From Maribacter aquimaris (GTDB taxonomy: Bacteria > Bacteroidota > Bacteroidia > Flavobacteriales > Flavobacteriaceae), in NCBI RefSeq assembly GCF_014596745.1, contig NZ_JABTCF010000001.1:1-64000 (forward strand): a stretch of DNA of 64,000 nt, given 5' to 3'. Under the pieces are notes generated by a model. The model made no database searches. It saw only the letters and a program-made list of their open reading frames with translations, and was not told the origin of the DNA. Positions within the stretch are counted from its first letter, which is position 1. Each line of letters opens with the position of its first letter. A program made the translations under genes and the position numbers. Shown piece after piece: positions 53,968 through 63,923 of the stretch.

Positions 53968-56900
53968 TCATAAGGTCAAATGATTTAAGGCAATAACGGT
54001 TTGGTTATAATGGTTGAGATTCTCCAAATAGGATAATGTTATGCGATAGGCATTTTCCAAGCTTTGTATATATTGGAAAAAATCGATTTCCCCATTTTGG
54101 AAGCCAACCGAAGCGGTTTTCAATATTTCTTCGGAAAGGTGTTGTCCGTCGTTCTCATAATAGCGCAAGGTCTCCTCGTATTTACGGAGTTGCCCCATTA
54201 ATTTTTCATGCTTTAGGTACAATTGGTTCTCGTAATTCACCGATTCCTCAATAGCCATATCCTTTGCGATTTTTGCGGCCTTGATTTTCGCAGCCTTGCC
54301 ATTGAAGAGCAAAGGTATTTTCAACCCTACCTGATAACCATAAAGATGTTCTCCCAAACCGGAATTGGTCCCTTGGAAATAATCAAAATTGATATCGGGC
54401 AATAAGGATTGCTTTTCATAACCACTTTTGGCCTTAAACCATTCATTTCTTTGTTCATAAAGGGTTAATCCGATATTTTCGGAAATCCCTGCGGATTGCA
54501 ATTCCAATTTATCAAGTGGCATAAGGGCTACCTTGATGGATTCATCGATTTGTATCGTTTTCTGCAGTTGTACTTGGGCCAATGTCACATCTTCCTTAGC
54601 CTGTATATAAAGGGCATGGAGTTCTTTTTGTTTGGCTTGTGCAGTGATCTTCTCTAAGTAGTTCGTTTCGCCCAATTCGAACCTACGCTGCGAGGCATGT
54701 GCGAATTTCTGATAAATACTGTCTAAATACCGATATACCTGGGTTTTCTCCCGCTCGTACAATAATTGGTAATAGGCAGAGGCAATTTCGCGCTCAAGTA
54801 GTTGTTTTTGCAGTTCAAAGTTGCTTTCCTCCATGCGCAAGTTTGCCTTGTTGATTCGCTTACCTGCAAAATAGACTGTTGGAAATAGGATACTTTGTTG
54901 TACCCCATAAACGTTCAACGGTTTATCGTTAAAGGCCAGATTGTTTTGGTCGTAGGAATAATAGACCTCTGTTTTATCAAAATCAAAAGCACTACCTACC
55001 AAGGCCTTGGAGGATTGGGTTTTAAGTTCAGCCGCCTTAAGACCGGCATTATTTTGCAATGCCAATGCCCTAATTTCATCAAAATGCAATCCTTTGTCCT
55101 GGCCATTGACCTGTACGGCCAACCCAATAAGCAATAGAAAAATTCCTAAGTTTTTATTTTTTTTCTTTTTCAAAATACGGGTTGATTTGTGTTTTGTATC
55201 AAAAATGGCATATAGGACAGGCAATACGACCAAAGTAAGAAGTGTTGCGGTAACAAGACCTCCGATGACAACGGTAGCCAAGGGTCTTTGAACTTCCGCT
55301 CCTGCGTTGGTAGAAACCGCCATGGGTAAAAATCCCAGTGCCGCCGCGGCCGCTGTTAGTAAAACCGCCCTTAAACGATCTTTAGTCCCTTGTTTTATAC
55401 GGGCTTCAATATCTTTCATACCCTGTTTCTTTAATTCCTTAAAATGTTCTATGAGTACAATGCCGTTCAATACCGCAATACCAAAAAGCGCAATAAAGCC
55501 CACTCCTGCAGAAATACTGAAAGGCATATCCCGTAACCATAGCAAAAACACACCACCGACAGCGGCAAGGGGAATTGCGGATAAGATCATCAACGCTTCC
55601 TTAATCGAATTGAAAGCAAAGTAGAGCAGGATGAAAATGAGGACCAATGCCACGGGGACGGCTATTTTCAACCGATTTTTGGCACTTTGTAGGTTTTCAA
55701 ACTGTCCGCCATACGTAATGGTATACCCCACTGGAAGCTTCAATTGCGATTCAAGCTTATTTTGAACATCGGTAACCACGGATTGCAAGTCCCGATTACG
55801 CACATTGATGCCCACCACGATTCTCCTTTTTGTATCATCCCTTGAGATTTTGGCAGCTCCTTTGGTATAGGAGATATCCGCAACTTCATTCAGGGGTATT
55901 TTTCCTCCGGAAGGTAAGTCGATATAAAAGTTTTTGATATCATCTATATTCCTTCTGCTTACATCATCCAACCGGAGGGCAAGATCAAAACGTTTTTCCC
56001 CTTCAAAAATGCTACCCATCGTACTTCCTCCAAAGCCCATGGAAATCACTTTGTTCACATCACTGATATTCAATCCGTAACGGGCAATTTTTTCCCTTTT
56101 GAATTTTATGTTCATTTGTGGAAGCCCCGCTATTTTCTCTACACTGATATCGGCTGCTCCCTTAACATCCTGGATCAACCTTTTGATTTCATTTCCCTTT
56201 TTATTGAGAATATCCAGGTCATCACCAAAAATCTTAATGGCGATATCGGCCCGTACCCCTGTAATAAGTTCATTGAACCGCATTTCTATGGGCTGTGTAA
56301 ACTCCACTTCCATGCCTGGGATAATCCCAAGTGCTTCCTTGAATTTATCGGCAAGTTCATCCTTGGAATCGGCTGACACCCATTCCTTCTTTGGTTTCAA
56401 GGTGATGATAACATCGGTTTCTTCCATAGACATAGGGTCTGTAGGAACTTCCGCAGCACCGATCCTGGTAACCACTTGGTCTACCTCAGGAAATTTTTCC
56501 AATAAGATCCTTTCGATTTGGGTAGTCGTCTCAATGGTCTTACTCAACGATGTCCCCGTCTTGAGTATCGGTTGGATCACAAAATCCCCTTCGTCCAAAG
56601 TGGGCACGAACTCCCCGCCCATGGTAGTGAAAAGATATATGGCCGACACCAATAAAAGCCCGGCGATGGACAAAACCAATTTTCTACTTGCCAAAGCCCA
56701 TTTTATGGTAGGGGTATAGAGTAGATTTAGAAACCGCATTAGGCGCACCGATACATTCTTATCGGTAATCTGTGTTGGCTTCAGTATGATGGATGAGATA
56801 ACCGGAACATAGGTAAAACAAAGGAGCATGGCCCCGATCAACGCAAAACTAAAGGTCAATGCCATAGGCTTGAACATCTTACCTTCAACGCCACTTAATG

Positions 56901-58305
56901 AGAGGATAGGAATAAAGACAATGAAGATAATCAACTGGCCAAAAATTGCGGAATTCATCATTTTTGAGGCACTTTGGAGCGTAATCCTGTCCTTGGCCTC
57001 TTGTACATCTTTTTTGGACATTTGCATTAATTCCAGACGATTGGAGGTAATTTGAAAAGCAATAAACTCCACGATGATCACCGCACCATCGATGATGATT
57101 CCAAAATCAATTGCACCCAAGCTCATTAAATTCGCATCGACCCCAAAAATATACATGAGTGAAAGGGCAAACAAAAGGCATATGGGAATAACCGAGGCCA
57201 CCACTAACCCCGATCTTAAATTACCTAAGAGCAATACCACAACAAATATGACGATAAGACACCCTAGAATAAGGTTTTCGGCCACAGTGAACGTTGTCTT
57301 GCCAATTAAGGCACTACGCTCTAAAAATGGATTGATGTAAACTCCCTCAGGTAGCGTTTTAGAAATGGAAGCGACCCTGTCTTTAACGGCATCGATAACT
57401 TTTTTTGAATTGGCATCCTTGAGCATCATGACTTGGCCCAATACTTTTTCCCCTTCACCATTGCCTGTTATGGCTCCGAATCGGGTAGCACTACCAAAAC
57501 CTACACTTGCGATATCCTTGATTAAAATGGGAACCCCATCTTCATTTCTTACTACGATTTTCTCTATATCCTCCAAGGAAGTTACAAGTCCTTCTCCCCG
57601 TATAAAATAGGCTTGGTTGTTCTTTTCAATATATCCACCACCGGCCACGCTATTGTTATTCTCCAACGCATTGAAAATTTCACTGATAGCGATATTCATG
57701 GCATGTAATTTCTCCGTATTGATGGCTACTTCATATTGTTTTAGATAACCTCCCCAAGTGTTAACTTCAACAACCCCAGGTATACCGGATAACTGTCGTT
57801 TTACGATCCAATCCTGGATTGTGCGGAGATCCATGGCGGAATATTGATCCTTATAGCCCGGTTTTGTATCCAAGACATATTGGTAAATTTCACCCAAGCC
57901 CGTGGTTATGGGGCCCATTTCCGGAGTACCAAATCCGTCTGGTATTTTTTCTGAAGCCGATTTTATTTTTTCGGCAATTAGCTGCCTAGGCAAATAGGTG
58001 CCCATGTTATCCTCAAAAACAATGGTCACCACTGAGAGTCCGAATTTGGATATGGAACGAATTTCCACAACGCCGGGCAAGTTTGCCATTTCCAGTTCAA
58101 CAGGATAGGTGATGAATTGTTCGATATCCTGGGTGGAAAGATTCTGTGATGTCGTAATAACCTGTACTTGGTTATTGGTTACATCGGGTACTGCCCCGAT
58201 AGGGATCTGTGTAATGGAAAACAGCCCGAAACATATGATAAATGAGGTTAGCAGAAGAACAAATAGTTTATTCTTTATGCTGAATCGTATGATATTTGTT
58301 AACAT
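53968..58305 (-). CDS. CzcA-type heavy-metal RND efflux pump fused to a TolC-type outer-membrane factor
   Basis: A 1445-residue fusion. Residues 1 to about 1030 are a complete HME-RND pump: the start MLTNIIRFSIKNKLFVLLL is taken at 58305, with two large periplasmic loops and 12 helices. The TM4 motif GAIDFGIIIDGAVIIVEF has the Asp-Asp-Glu arrangement of divalent-cation (Zn/Co/Ni/Cd) pumps. After about residue 1040 there is a hydrophobic, signal-like stretch, GIFLLLIGLAVQVNGQ, then a TolC/CusC-like helical barrel (LHFDEIRALALQNNAGLKAA, FELGETNYLEKITAQAKQKE). Such fusions are known in Bacteroidota. The operon order is small His-rich protein, pump, adaptor. Confidence 0.94.
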   Translation of the reverse strand: MLTNIIRFSIKNKLFVLLLTSFIICFGLFSITQIPIGAVPDVTNNQVQVITTSQNLSTQDIEQFITYPVELEMANLPGVVEIRSISKFGLSVVTIVFEDNMGTYLPRQLIAEKIKSASEKIPDGFGTPEMGPITTGLGEIYQYVLDTKPGYKDQYSAMDLRTIQDWIVKRQLSGIPGVVEVNTWGGYLKQYEVAINTEKLHAMNIAISEIFNALENNNSVAGGGYIEKNNQAYFIRGEGLVTSLEDIEKIVVRNEDGVPILIKDIASVGFGSATRFGAITGNGEGEKVLGQVMMLKDANSKKVIDAVKDRVASISKTLPEGVYINPFLERSALIGKTTFTVAENLILGCLIVIFVVVLLLGNLRSGLVVASVIPICLLFALSLMYIFGVDANLMSLGAIDFGIIIDGAVIIVEFIAFQITSNRLELMQMSKKDVQEAKDRITLQSASKMMNSAIFGQLIIFIVFIPILSLSGVEGKMFKPMALTFSFALIGAMLLCFTYVPVISSIILKPTQITDKNVSVRLMRFLNLLYTPTIKWALASRKLVLSIAGLLLVSAIYLFTTMGGEFVPTLDEGDFVIQPILKTGTSLSKTIETTTQIERILLEKFPEVDQVVTRIGAAEVPTDPMSMEETDVIITLKPKKEWVSADSKDELADKFKEALGIIPGMEVEFTQPIEMRFNELITGVRADIAIKIFGDDLDILNKKGNEIKRLIQDVKGAADISVEKIAGLPQMNIKFKREKIARYGLNISDVNKVISMGFGGSTMGSIFEGEKRFDLALRLDDVSRRNIDDIKNFYIDLPSGGKIPLNEVADISYTKGAAKISRDDTKRRIVVGINVRNRDLQSVVTDVQNKLESQLKLPVGYTITYGGQFENLQSAKNRLKIAVPVALVLIFILLYFAFNSIKEALMILSAIPLAAVGGVFLLWLRDMPFSISAGVGFIALFGIAVLNGIVLIEHFKELKKQGMKDIEARIKQGTKDRLRAVLLTAAAAALGFLPMAVSTNAGAEVQRPLATVVIGGLVTATLLTLVVLPVLYAIFDTKHKSTRILKKKKNKNLGIFLLLIGLAVQVNGQDKGLHFDEIRALALQNNAGLKAAELKTQSSKALVGSAFDFDKTEVYYSYDQNNLAFNDKPLNVYGVQQSILFPTVYFAGKRINKANLRMEESNFELQKQLLEREIASAYYQLLYEREKTQVYRYLDSIYQKFAHASQRRFELGETNYLEKITAQAKQKELHALYIQAKEDVTLAQVQLQKTIQIDESIKVALMPLDKLELQSAGISENIGLTLYEQRNEWFKAKSGYEKQSLLPDINFDYFQGTNSGLGEHLYGYQVGLKIPLLFNGKAAKIKAAKIAKDMAIEESVNYENQLYLKHEKLMGQLRKYEETLRYYENDGQHLSEEILKTASVGFQNGEIDFFQYIQSLENAYRITLSYLENLNHYNQTVIALNHLTL

Positions 58306-58374
58306 AATCCATAATAAAAAGTGATACAAACCATCCAAGTCATTAATGACAGGGATGAACTAAATCAATGGGGA

Positions 58375-58773
58375 TTATGCTTGCTTGGGAGGTTGGAAAA
58401 TATCTGATTTTTCTAAAAAGGAATAATAGTCCAGATAAAAGAAATTAGTTGTATAATTAAAAACCGGAACCGTATTTATAACCGGAACCTGAAGATTATT
58501 GACCATATAGACCACAATACTATGCGAACAGCAATGATGGTTAAAGGGAAGTTGTTCGTGATCCTGTTTTTCTTCCTGATGGTCTTTTGAATGTTCTGGC
58601 TGTAATTCACCATAATGTTTGGATAGGAACACTAAGAAATTATCCCCATATTTTTCCGAATGCAACTGCGCATGTTCAATTAATTCGTCCATATGTGCCA
58701 AGTCACGAAAATCCATACCAAAACTTTGGATAAGGATCATTATTGATAACGATATGGAAAAATATTTAGACAT
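58375..58773 (-). CDS. His/Cys-rich exported protein of the metal-efflux operon
   Basis: A 132-residue protein with a signal-type N-terminus (MSKYFSISLSIMILIQSFG). The middle is full of potential metal ligands: HMDELIEHAQLHSEKYGD, EHSKDHQEEKQDHEQLPFNH and HCCSHS. The C-terminal 50 residues are hydrophobic-aromatic (FNYTTNFFYLDYYSFLEKSD). No family name is certain. Position directly upstream of the heavy-metal pump suggests periplasmic metal binding or sensing; that is inference from residues and context. Confidence 0.75.
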   Translation of the reverse strand: MSKYFSISLSIMILIQSFGMDFRDLAHMDELIEHAQLHSEKYGDNFLVFLSKHYGELQPEHSKDHQEEKQDHEQLPFNHHCCSHSIVVYMVNNLQVPVINTVPVFNYTTNFFYLDYYSFLEKSDIFQPPKQA

Positions 58774-58882
58774 CTGTTAAACAAAGATATACATTATTTG
58801 AATTTAAAAGGAAACCCTTAATAGTTAAAGCTTATTCCATTATTCTTTTTATCTTGATGTTAAAATGCATAAGATATAACAC

Positions 58883-60466
58883 ATGAAGTTTTTGATTGAT
58901 TATCACCGATTTTTTTGTCTGCTTTTAATTCTTTTTACCATGGGCTGTGGCCCAAAACTGGGCAAAAACCAGAATAACCCCGAACCACCGAACATTCTCT
59001 TTATTCTCTCTGACGACCACACCTCCCAGGCTTGGGGAATATATGGCGGTATTTTGGAGGATTATGTGCAAAATAGCAATATTGACCGTCTAGCGTCTGA
59101 AGGAATGGTCCTGAACAATGCTTTTTGTACCAATAGCATATGTTCCCCGAGTCGTGCAAGTATTTTAACCGGACAGTACAGTCACCTGAACCAGGTGTAT
59201 ACATTAAGTGAACCCTTACCTAGAAACCATCCTAATATCGCCAGGACATTATCCAATAACGGCTACCAATCCGCAGTTATAGGAAAATGGCATTTGGTGG
59301 GGAAACCGGAAGGTTTTGATTATTATAACGTATTGCCGGGACAGGGTAGGTATTGGAATCCTATTTTCAAATCAGAAGGAAATTGGAGTGATGGCTATGA
59401 TAGCAGTACCGGAACGGAACACGAAGGTTTTTCTACGGATGTGGTAACGGATTTAACCATTGAACACCTAAATAAACGCGATAAGAACAAGCCCTTTTTA
59501 ATGTTCTGTAATTTTAAGGCGACGCATGAACCTTTTGATTATCCTGAACGATATAAGGACCTCTATAAGGATATCGATATCCCAGAACCCGAAAACCTTT
59601 TGGATTTCGACCAAAATAATACCGGACGCACCTTTCATGGCCAAACCTTGGAACGATTAGCCATACGATGGGAAAAGGCCACCAAGCATCCCGATGAATT
59701 TTGGACCGATTACCCAGGATTGCCATACCCCTTGGAAGGACTGGACAGTATTCAAAGGCGAAAAAAAATCTACCAAAAACTAGTGAAGGATTTTATGCGT
59801 TGTGGTGCCGCCGTTAATGACAATATCGGGAAACTTCTCGATTATTTGGAAGAACAAGGTATCGCCGAGAATACCATTGTAGTGTATACGGCCGACCAGG
59901 GTTATTTTTTGGGGGAACATGGCTTTTTTGATAAGCGATTGATTTATGAGGAGTCTTTGAGGATGCCTTTTGTAATACGTTACCCCAAAGAAATTAAAGG
60001 GGGGCAACGATTGGATGATATCATCTTGAATATTGATTTCGCCGCCTTATTGGCCGACTATGCCGGAATTGAGAAACCAGCGTATATACAAGGAGTGAGT
60101 TTTAGGGAGAACCTTAAGGGAAACACCCCCCGTAATTGGCGTAAACAAATGTACTATCGGTATTGGTTGCACCATCCCGATCGACCTGCCCATTTTGGTG
60201 TTCGAAATGAAAGATACAAATTGGCATTCTTTTACGGACAGGATTTGGGTATGAAGGGAACCTCAAAGGAAACCACGGCACCTACATGGGAATTTTATGA
60301 TCTTCAAAGGGATCCCAAAGAACAGCATAATGCCTATGGTGAACTGGAGTATGGGGCAATTATCAAGGAAATGAAATTGGCCATGCTGCAAGAGCGCGAT
60401 AAATATGGGGATACCGATGTGGACTATGACGTAATGAAATCGATTCTTGCCCGTGAATTTCAATAG
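58883..60466 (+). CDS. Sulfatase, S1 family, exported
   Basis: A 527-residue arylsulfatase-type lipoprotein (lipobox LLILFTMGC, Cys22). The formylglycine-forming Cys87 is in CSPSRASILTGQYSH, the type I (C-x-P-S-R) motif, and PNILFILSDDHTSQAWGIYGG gives the metal-binding Asp pair. Later blocks are VIGKWHLVGKPEGFDYYNVL and NTIVVYTADQGYFLGEHGFFDKRL. It needs an anaerobic or FGE maturase, not in this window. It probably desulfates a marine polysaccharide, in keeping with the nearby GH20-like and SGNH genes. Confidence 0.94.
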   Translation: MKFLIDYHRFFCLLLILFTMGCGPKLGKNQNNPEPPNILFILSDDHTSQAWGIYGGILEDYVQNSNIDRLASEGMVLNNAFCTNSICSPSRASILTGQYSHLNQVYTLSEPLPRNHPNIARTLSNNGYQSAVIGKWHLVGKPEGFDYYNVLPGQGRYWNPIFKSEGNWSDGYDSSTGTEHEGFSTDVVTDLTIEHLNKRDKNKPFLMFCNFKATHEPFDYPERYKDLYKDIDIPEPENLLDFDQNNTGRTFHGQTLERLAIRWEKATKHPDEFWTDYPGLPYPLEGLDSIQRRKKIYQKLVKDFMRCGAAVNDNIGKLLDYLEEQGIAENTIVVYTADQGYFLGEHGFFDKRLIYEESLRMPFVIRYPKEIKGGQRLDDIILNIDFAALLADYAGIEKPAYIQGVSFRENLKGNTPRNWRKQMYYRYWLHHPDRPAHFGVRNERYKLAFFYGQDLGMKGTSKETTAPTWEFYDLQRDPKEQHNAYGELEYGAIIKEMKLAMLQERDKYGDTDVDYDVMKSILAREFQ

Positions 60467-60610
60467 TATGGATGAATGGGATGCCCGCGATTGAATCGTG
60501 ATAGGCTACATTAACCACTATCGTATTCAGTTTCAATGGTTTTTGTTGCTATTTCTAGTTTTTTGTAGTAGCTTTTGGGAAGGAAATAAAGGCCATTAAA
60601 AAAACCAACT

Positions 60611-61945
60611 ATGCAAGAACCAACCGATACCACAAAAAAAGAAGGGCAAAATCCCAACCCACTTTCCCGAAGAAAATTCTTGACCCATACAGCATTGACC
60701 GTAGGGGCGATCAGTATTGTTCCAAGACATGTATTGGGGCGGGGATTCATTGCGCCTAATGATAAGATAAACATAGGTTTTATTGGATTGGGTAAACAAA
60801 CCAATGGCTTGGCCAATCAATTTGTAACCAATACGGGTGCACAGATTGTAGCGGGTTGTGATGTTTGGACCACCAAGACTGCCGCTTTTGAGAAACACGT
60901 TGGTACATTATATGCGAAAGAAAGGGCATTGAATGCTTATAAAGGAATAACGAGCTACCCTGATTATAAAGAATTGCTATCTAGAAAAGATATTGACGCC
61001 GTGGTAATTGCCACCCCAGACCATTGGCACGCCACCCAGGCTATGGATGCCATGTATGCAGGTAAGGATGTGTATTGTGAAAAGCCCTTGACCCATAGGA
61101 TAACAGAGGGAATGGAATTGGTACAAACTACAAAGAAAACGGGGAAGATACTTCAAACGGGGAGTATGCAACGATCCTGGGAAGATTTTAGGAGGGCCTC
61201 TGAATTGGTGCGAAATGGTTATTTGGGTGAGATTACAAAGATTCTTGTCAATGTCGGTGATCCTGCAGTGCCCTACAATATGGAGGAAGAACCCATTCCC
61301 GAAGAACTCGATTGGAATGGTTGGTGCGGACCTGCACCACTTTTGCCCTACAATCACAGATTGGCGCCTTCACGAAATGATGTGGATTTTTGGCCCGACT
61401 TTAGATTGTTCAGGGAAGTAGGTGGTGGAATTCTGTGTGACTGGGGAGCCCATATGTTCGATATTGCCCAATGGGCATTGGGAATGGACCATTCAGGTCC
61501 CGTCCGTTATATTCCTCCTTCAGATAAGTCTTTGGTTCGTGGTTTACGCATGTTCTATGCCAATGGCGTAGAAATGGTGCATGAGGACTTTGGTAGGGGA
61601 TGGGGCGTTCGTTTTATTGGAAGTGAGGGTACGATGGATATTAGTAGAAGCTATTTCGAAACCAATCCGGAACATATAAAAACAGCAATGCCAAAGGATT
61701 CAGATATTCGTCTTTATAACTCAAACGGCAATCATTACCAAGATTGGTTGGATGCCATCAAAAATAGGACCCAACCTATATGTGATGTGGAGACCGGTCA
61801 TCGATCCGCGAGTATCTGTAATATAGCGAACATCGCCTATCAATTGGGTCGTACATTGGAATGGGACCCTGAAAACGAGCAATTTAAGGGGGATGTTGAG
61901 GCCAATGCCCTACGCAGTCGGGTGAATAGGGAGTATGCCAAATAA
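60611..61945 (+). CDS. Gfo/Idh/MocA family oxidoreductase, Tat-exported
   Basis: A 444-residue NAD(P)-dependent oxidoreductase. The N-terminus has a twin-arginine-type signal (LSRRKFLTHTALTVGAISIV), so it is probably periplasmic. The Rossmann part shows INIGFIGLGKQTNGLANQFV and VVIATPDHWHATQAMDAMYA, and EKPLTHRITEGMEL is the classic EKP motif. The C-terminal alpha/beta domain has GGGILCDWGAHMFDIAQWAL. Periplasmic members often act on sugars or glycosides in Bacteroidota. It follows the sulfatase by 145 bases. Confidence 0.92.
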   Translation: MQEPTDTTKKEGQNPNPLSRRKFLTHTALTVGAISIVPRHVLGRGFIAPNDKINIGFIGLGKQTNGLANQFVTNTGAQIVAGCDVWTTKTAAFEKHVGTLYAKERALNAYKGITSYPDYKELLSRKDIDAVVIATPDHWHATQAMDAMYAGKDVYCEKPLTHRITEGMELVQTTKKTGKILQTGSMQRSWEDFRRASELVRNGYLGEITKILVNVGDPAVPYNMEEEPIPEELDWNGWCGPAPLLPYNHRLAPSRNDVDFWPDFRLFREVGGGILCDWGAHMFDIAQWALGMDHSGPVRYIPPSDKSLVRGLRMFYANGVEMVHEDFGRGWGVRFIGSEGTMDISRSYFETNPEHIKTAMPKDSDIRLYNSNGNHYQDWLDAIKNRTQPICDVETGHRSASICNIANIAYQLGRTLEWDPENEQFKGDVEANALRSRVNREYAK

Positions 61946-61965
61946 AATGGCCCTCTTAAATTTAA

Positions 61966-63060
61966 TTATTCCTGTTTGCTATTTGAGGATTCTATGGTTT
62001 TCATAGTGTTCACCATGGCCTTGAAACATGTCACTGCATTGGCTTCATTCCCTGTTGATGCTTTTTGCTCTTCTATGAATTTTGTGGTGGATGACCAATA
62101 AGTTTGCATCATTCCGAGATAATGCCCAGCCATTTCCGGAGTGGAATTCGTTTTAAAATCATGCATCATACTCACTTGGTCCACTGCCACTTCGGGTTTA
62201 CGCCATGGACAAGTTATGACATCGAATCCCTTTATCGCAAAATAAGCTGCTGTAGGAAAGGCCTTCTCGTAATGCCAATCACAAATAACTACGGATTTCG
62301 GGATCATTTCAATGGCCCTGGCTGTATTATTCATCGAAGCCTCCCACATTCCAATACCCGTTAGGGCACCATCAATCAGACGATCACCCCAAATCCATAA
62401 CCGTGCTCCCCGTTGGGCTAAATGATTATTGATCTTAATCAATTCACCGGCAAATAAAGTAGCGGGATCCATCCCCTTACAACGTGGGCAATTATCATCC
62501 GCTAAATAAAATACCTCGTCCATACCGGCATGAAAGGCGTCGGCTTCGAAAACATCCAAAATTTCATCCATCAAATCAAAAACTACCTCATGTACTTTGG
62601 GATGTAAGGGACAATAACTCTTACAATACAAACCATCATCATTAGGCCAAACATAATTTTCTGGCAATGCAATATGTGGTGTTTCATCAAATTCCGGGTA
62701 TACCTGCAACAATTTGGTATGTTCAGAATGCCAACTTTGATGGCCCAACAAATTTACTTGAGGTATTATATTGATGTTTAGTGTTTTACACTTGTTTACA
62801 ATTTGCTTTACTTGAACCTTACTCAAAGGATTTCCCCCCCGTAATTCGGGTCTTGACTCATAGGAATAATTATAATCCACCCTTAAAACCAAGGTGTTGA
62901 TTCCGTTTGGGGCCAATTCATTTTCCAAAAAATCGATAAACGGTCCAACCTGATCCGATGGTGGGGCGGATATACAAAACCCCTTTACTTCAAAAGTATT
63001 TTGGGCAATGAGGCACATGGACGGGGAAAGCAGTAAAAGGAAGAAAAATAAACGTTTCAT
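61966..63060 (-). CDS. Glycoside hydrolase family 20-like protein, secreted
   Basis: A 364-residue protein with a signal peptide ending CLIAQ. A TIM-barrel with the Asp-Glu pair of GH20 beta-hexosaminidases, D181-E182 in HAGMDEVFYL, follows upstream NVLLGHQSW-type sequence (IIPQVNLLGHQSWHSEHTKL). CPRC just after (191-194) could hold a metal. It lacks the usual N-terminal GH20b domain. Hexosaminidase activity is plausible but the reduced size leaves specificity open. Confidence 0.82.
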   Translation of the reverse strand: MKRLFFFLLLLSPSMCLIAQNTFEVKGFCISAPPSDQVGPFIDFLENELAPNGINTLVLRVDYNYSYESRPELRGGNPLSKVQVKQIVNKCKTLNINIIPQVNLLGHQSWHSEHTKLLQVYPEFDETPHIALPENYVWPNDDGLYCKSYCPLHPKVHEVVFDLMDEILDVFEADAFHAGMDEVFYLADDNCPRCKGMDPATLFAGELIKINNHLAQRGARLWIWGDRLIDGALTGIGMWEASMNNTARAIEMIPKSVVICDWHYEKAFPTAAYFAIKGFDVITCPWRKPEVAVDQVSMMHDFKTNSTPEMAGHYLGMMQTYWSSTTKFIEEQKASTGNEANAVTCFKAMVNTMKTIESSNSKQE

Positions 63061-63248
63061 AAGGCTCGGTTTTTGTACAAAAATTACCCAAAAGAAATCA
63101 GCATTGCTTCAAACCAGTAATTTGTTTCCCTATTTTTTTTGATTTTAAAGGGAATACTTTTTTTGTGATCTACCCCTTAAAAACAATTTTAAACAGTTCT
63201 TTTAATCCCCAAAGAGAGGCTATTCGAATCGTTATGATTATTTCCTTC

Positions 63249-63923
63249 TTAATTTTCCATGGCTTTCGCAATTGCAGCTTCTACCAAAGGAGCCATTACT
63301 TCATACCCCAATTTTGTAGGGTGGACTTCATCACGGGCATATTTCTTGGGCAATCCATTACGTTCATCGGCCATAACTGAAAAGTAATCAAGATAAACAT
63401 GATCTTCTTTTTCGGCATACGCACGCAACATGCTATTTAATTTTATTATTTTTTTTGACGGTTCCAACCCGGGTTTCCATGGATAGTCAAACACGGGAAG
63501 TACCGAGGAAATGACCACTTTTATACCATTGGCCTCAGCCAATTCCGCCATCGATTTTATATTATCGGCAATCATTTCCAGTGTCGACGGACCTGTATTA
63601 CCTGCAATGTCATTGGTACCGGCCAGTATGACCACTACCTTTGGTTGTAAGGCGATAACATCCTGGCGAAACCTTACCAGCATTTGTGGGGTAGTTTGAC
63701 CACCTATTCCCCTGTTGATATATGGTTTGCCTTCAAAAAATTCCGGAACGGTATTGATCCAGCCAATGGTGATGGAATTCCCCATAAATACAACCCTATC
63801 CTCATGGGCACCAGGTAAACCTATTTTGGCATTGTCTGCCCTAAACTGTTCTAGATTTGCCCAGTCCTGGGCTTGAGAAACGTTAATCATTAAAAAAGCT
63901 ACTAAAATAACTATAGACCTCAT
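63249..63923 (-). CDS. SGNH/GDSL hydrolase, secreted
   Basis: A 224-residue esterase-fold protein with a signal peptide ending NVSQAQ. Block I is VVFMGNSITIGW with Ser50, block II has the Gly of NRGIGGQTTPQML, block III is ILAGTNDIAGNTG and block V is DEVHPTKLGYEV with Asp and His. It probably deacetylates or de-esterifies a carbohydrate or similar compound. It is co-directional with the GH20-like gene, 188 bases apart. Confidence 0.93.
   Translation of the reverse strand: MRSIVILVAFLMINVSQAQDWANLEQFRADNAKIGLPGAHEDRVVFMGNSITIGWINTVPEFFEGKPYINRGIGGQTTPQMLVRFRQDVIALQPKVVVILAGTNDIAGNTGPSTLEMIADNIKSMAELAEANGIKVVISSVLPVFDYPWKPGLEPSKKIIKLNSMLRAYAEKEDHVYLDYFSVMADERNGLPKKYARDEVHPTKLGYEVMAPLVEAAIAKAMEN

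Noticed and set aside
53906-53971. Longer start of the adaptor gene at the ATGA overlap with the pump stop
   Set aside because: It would place 22 hydrophilic residues before a clear lipoprotein signal peptide. The overlap might still aid coupling, but MKSFQNI at 53905 is the better start.
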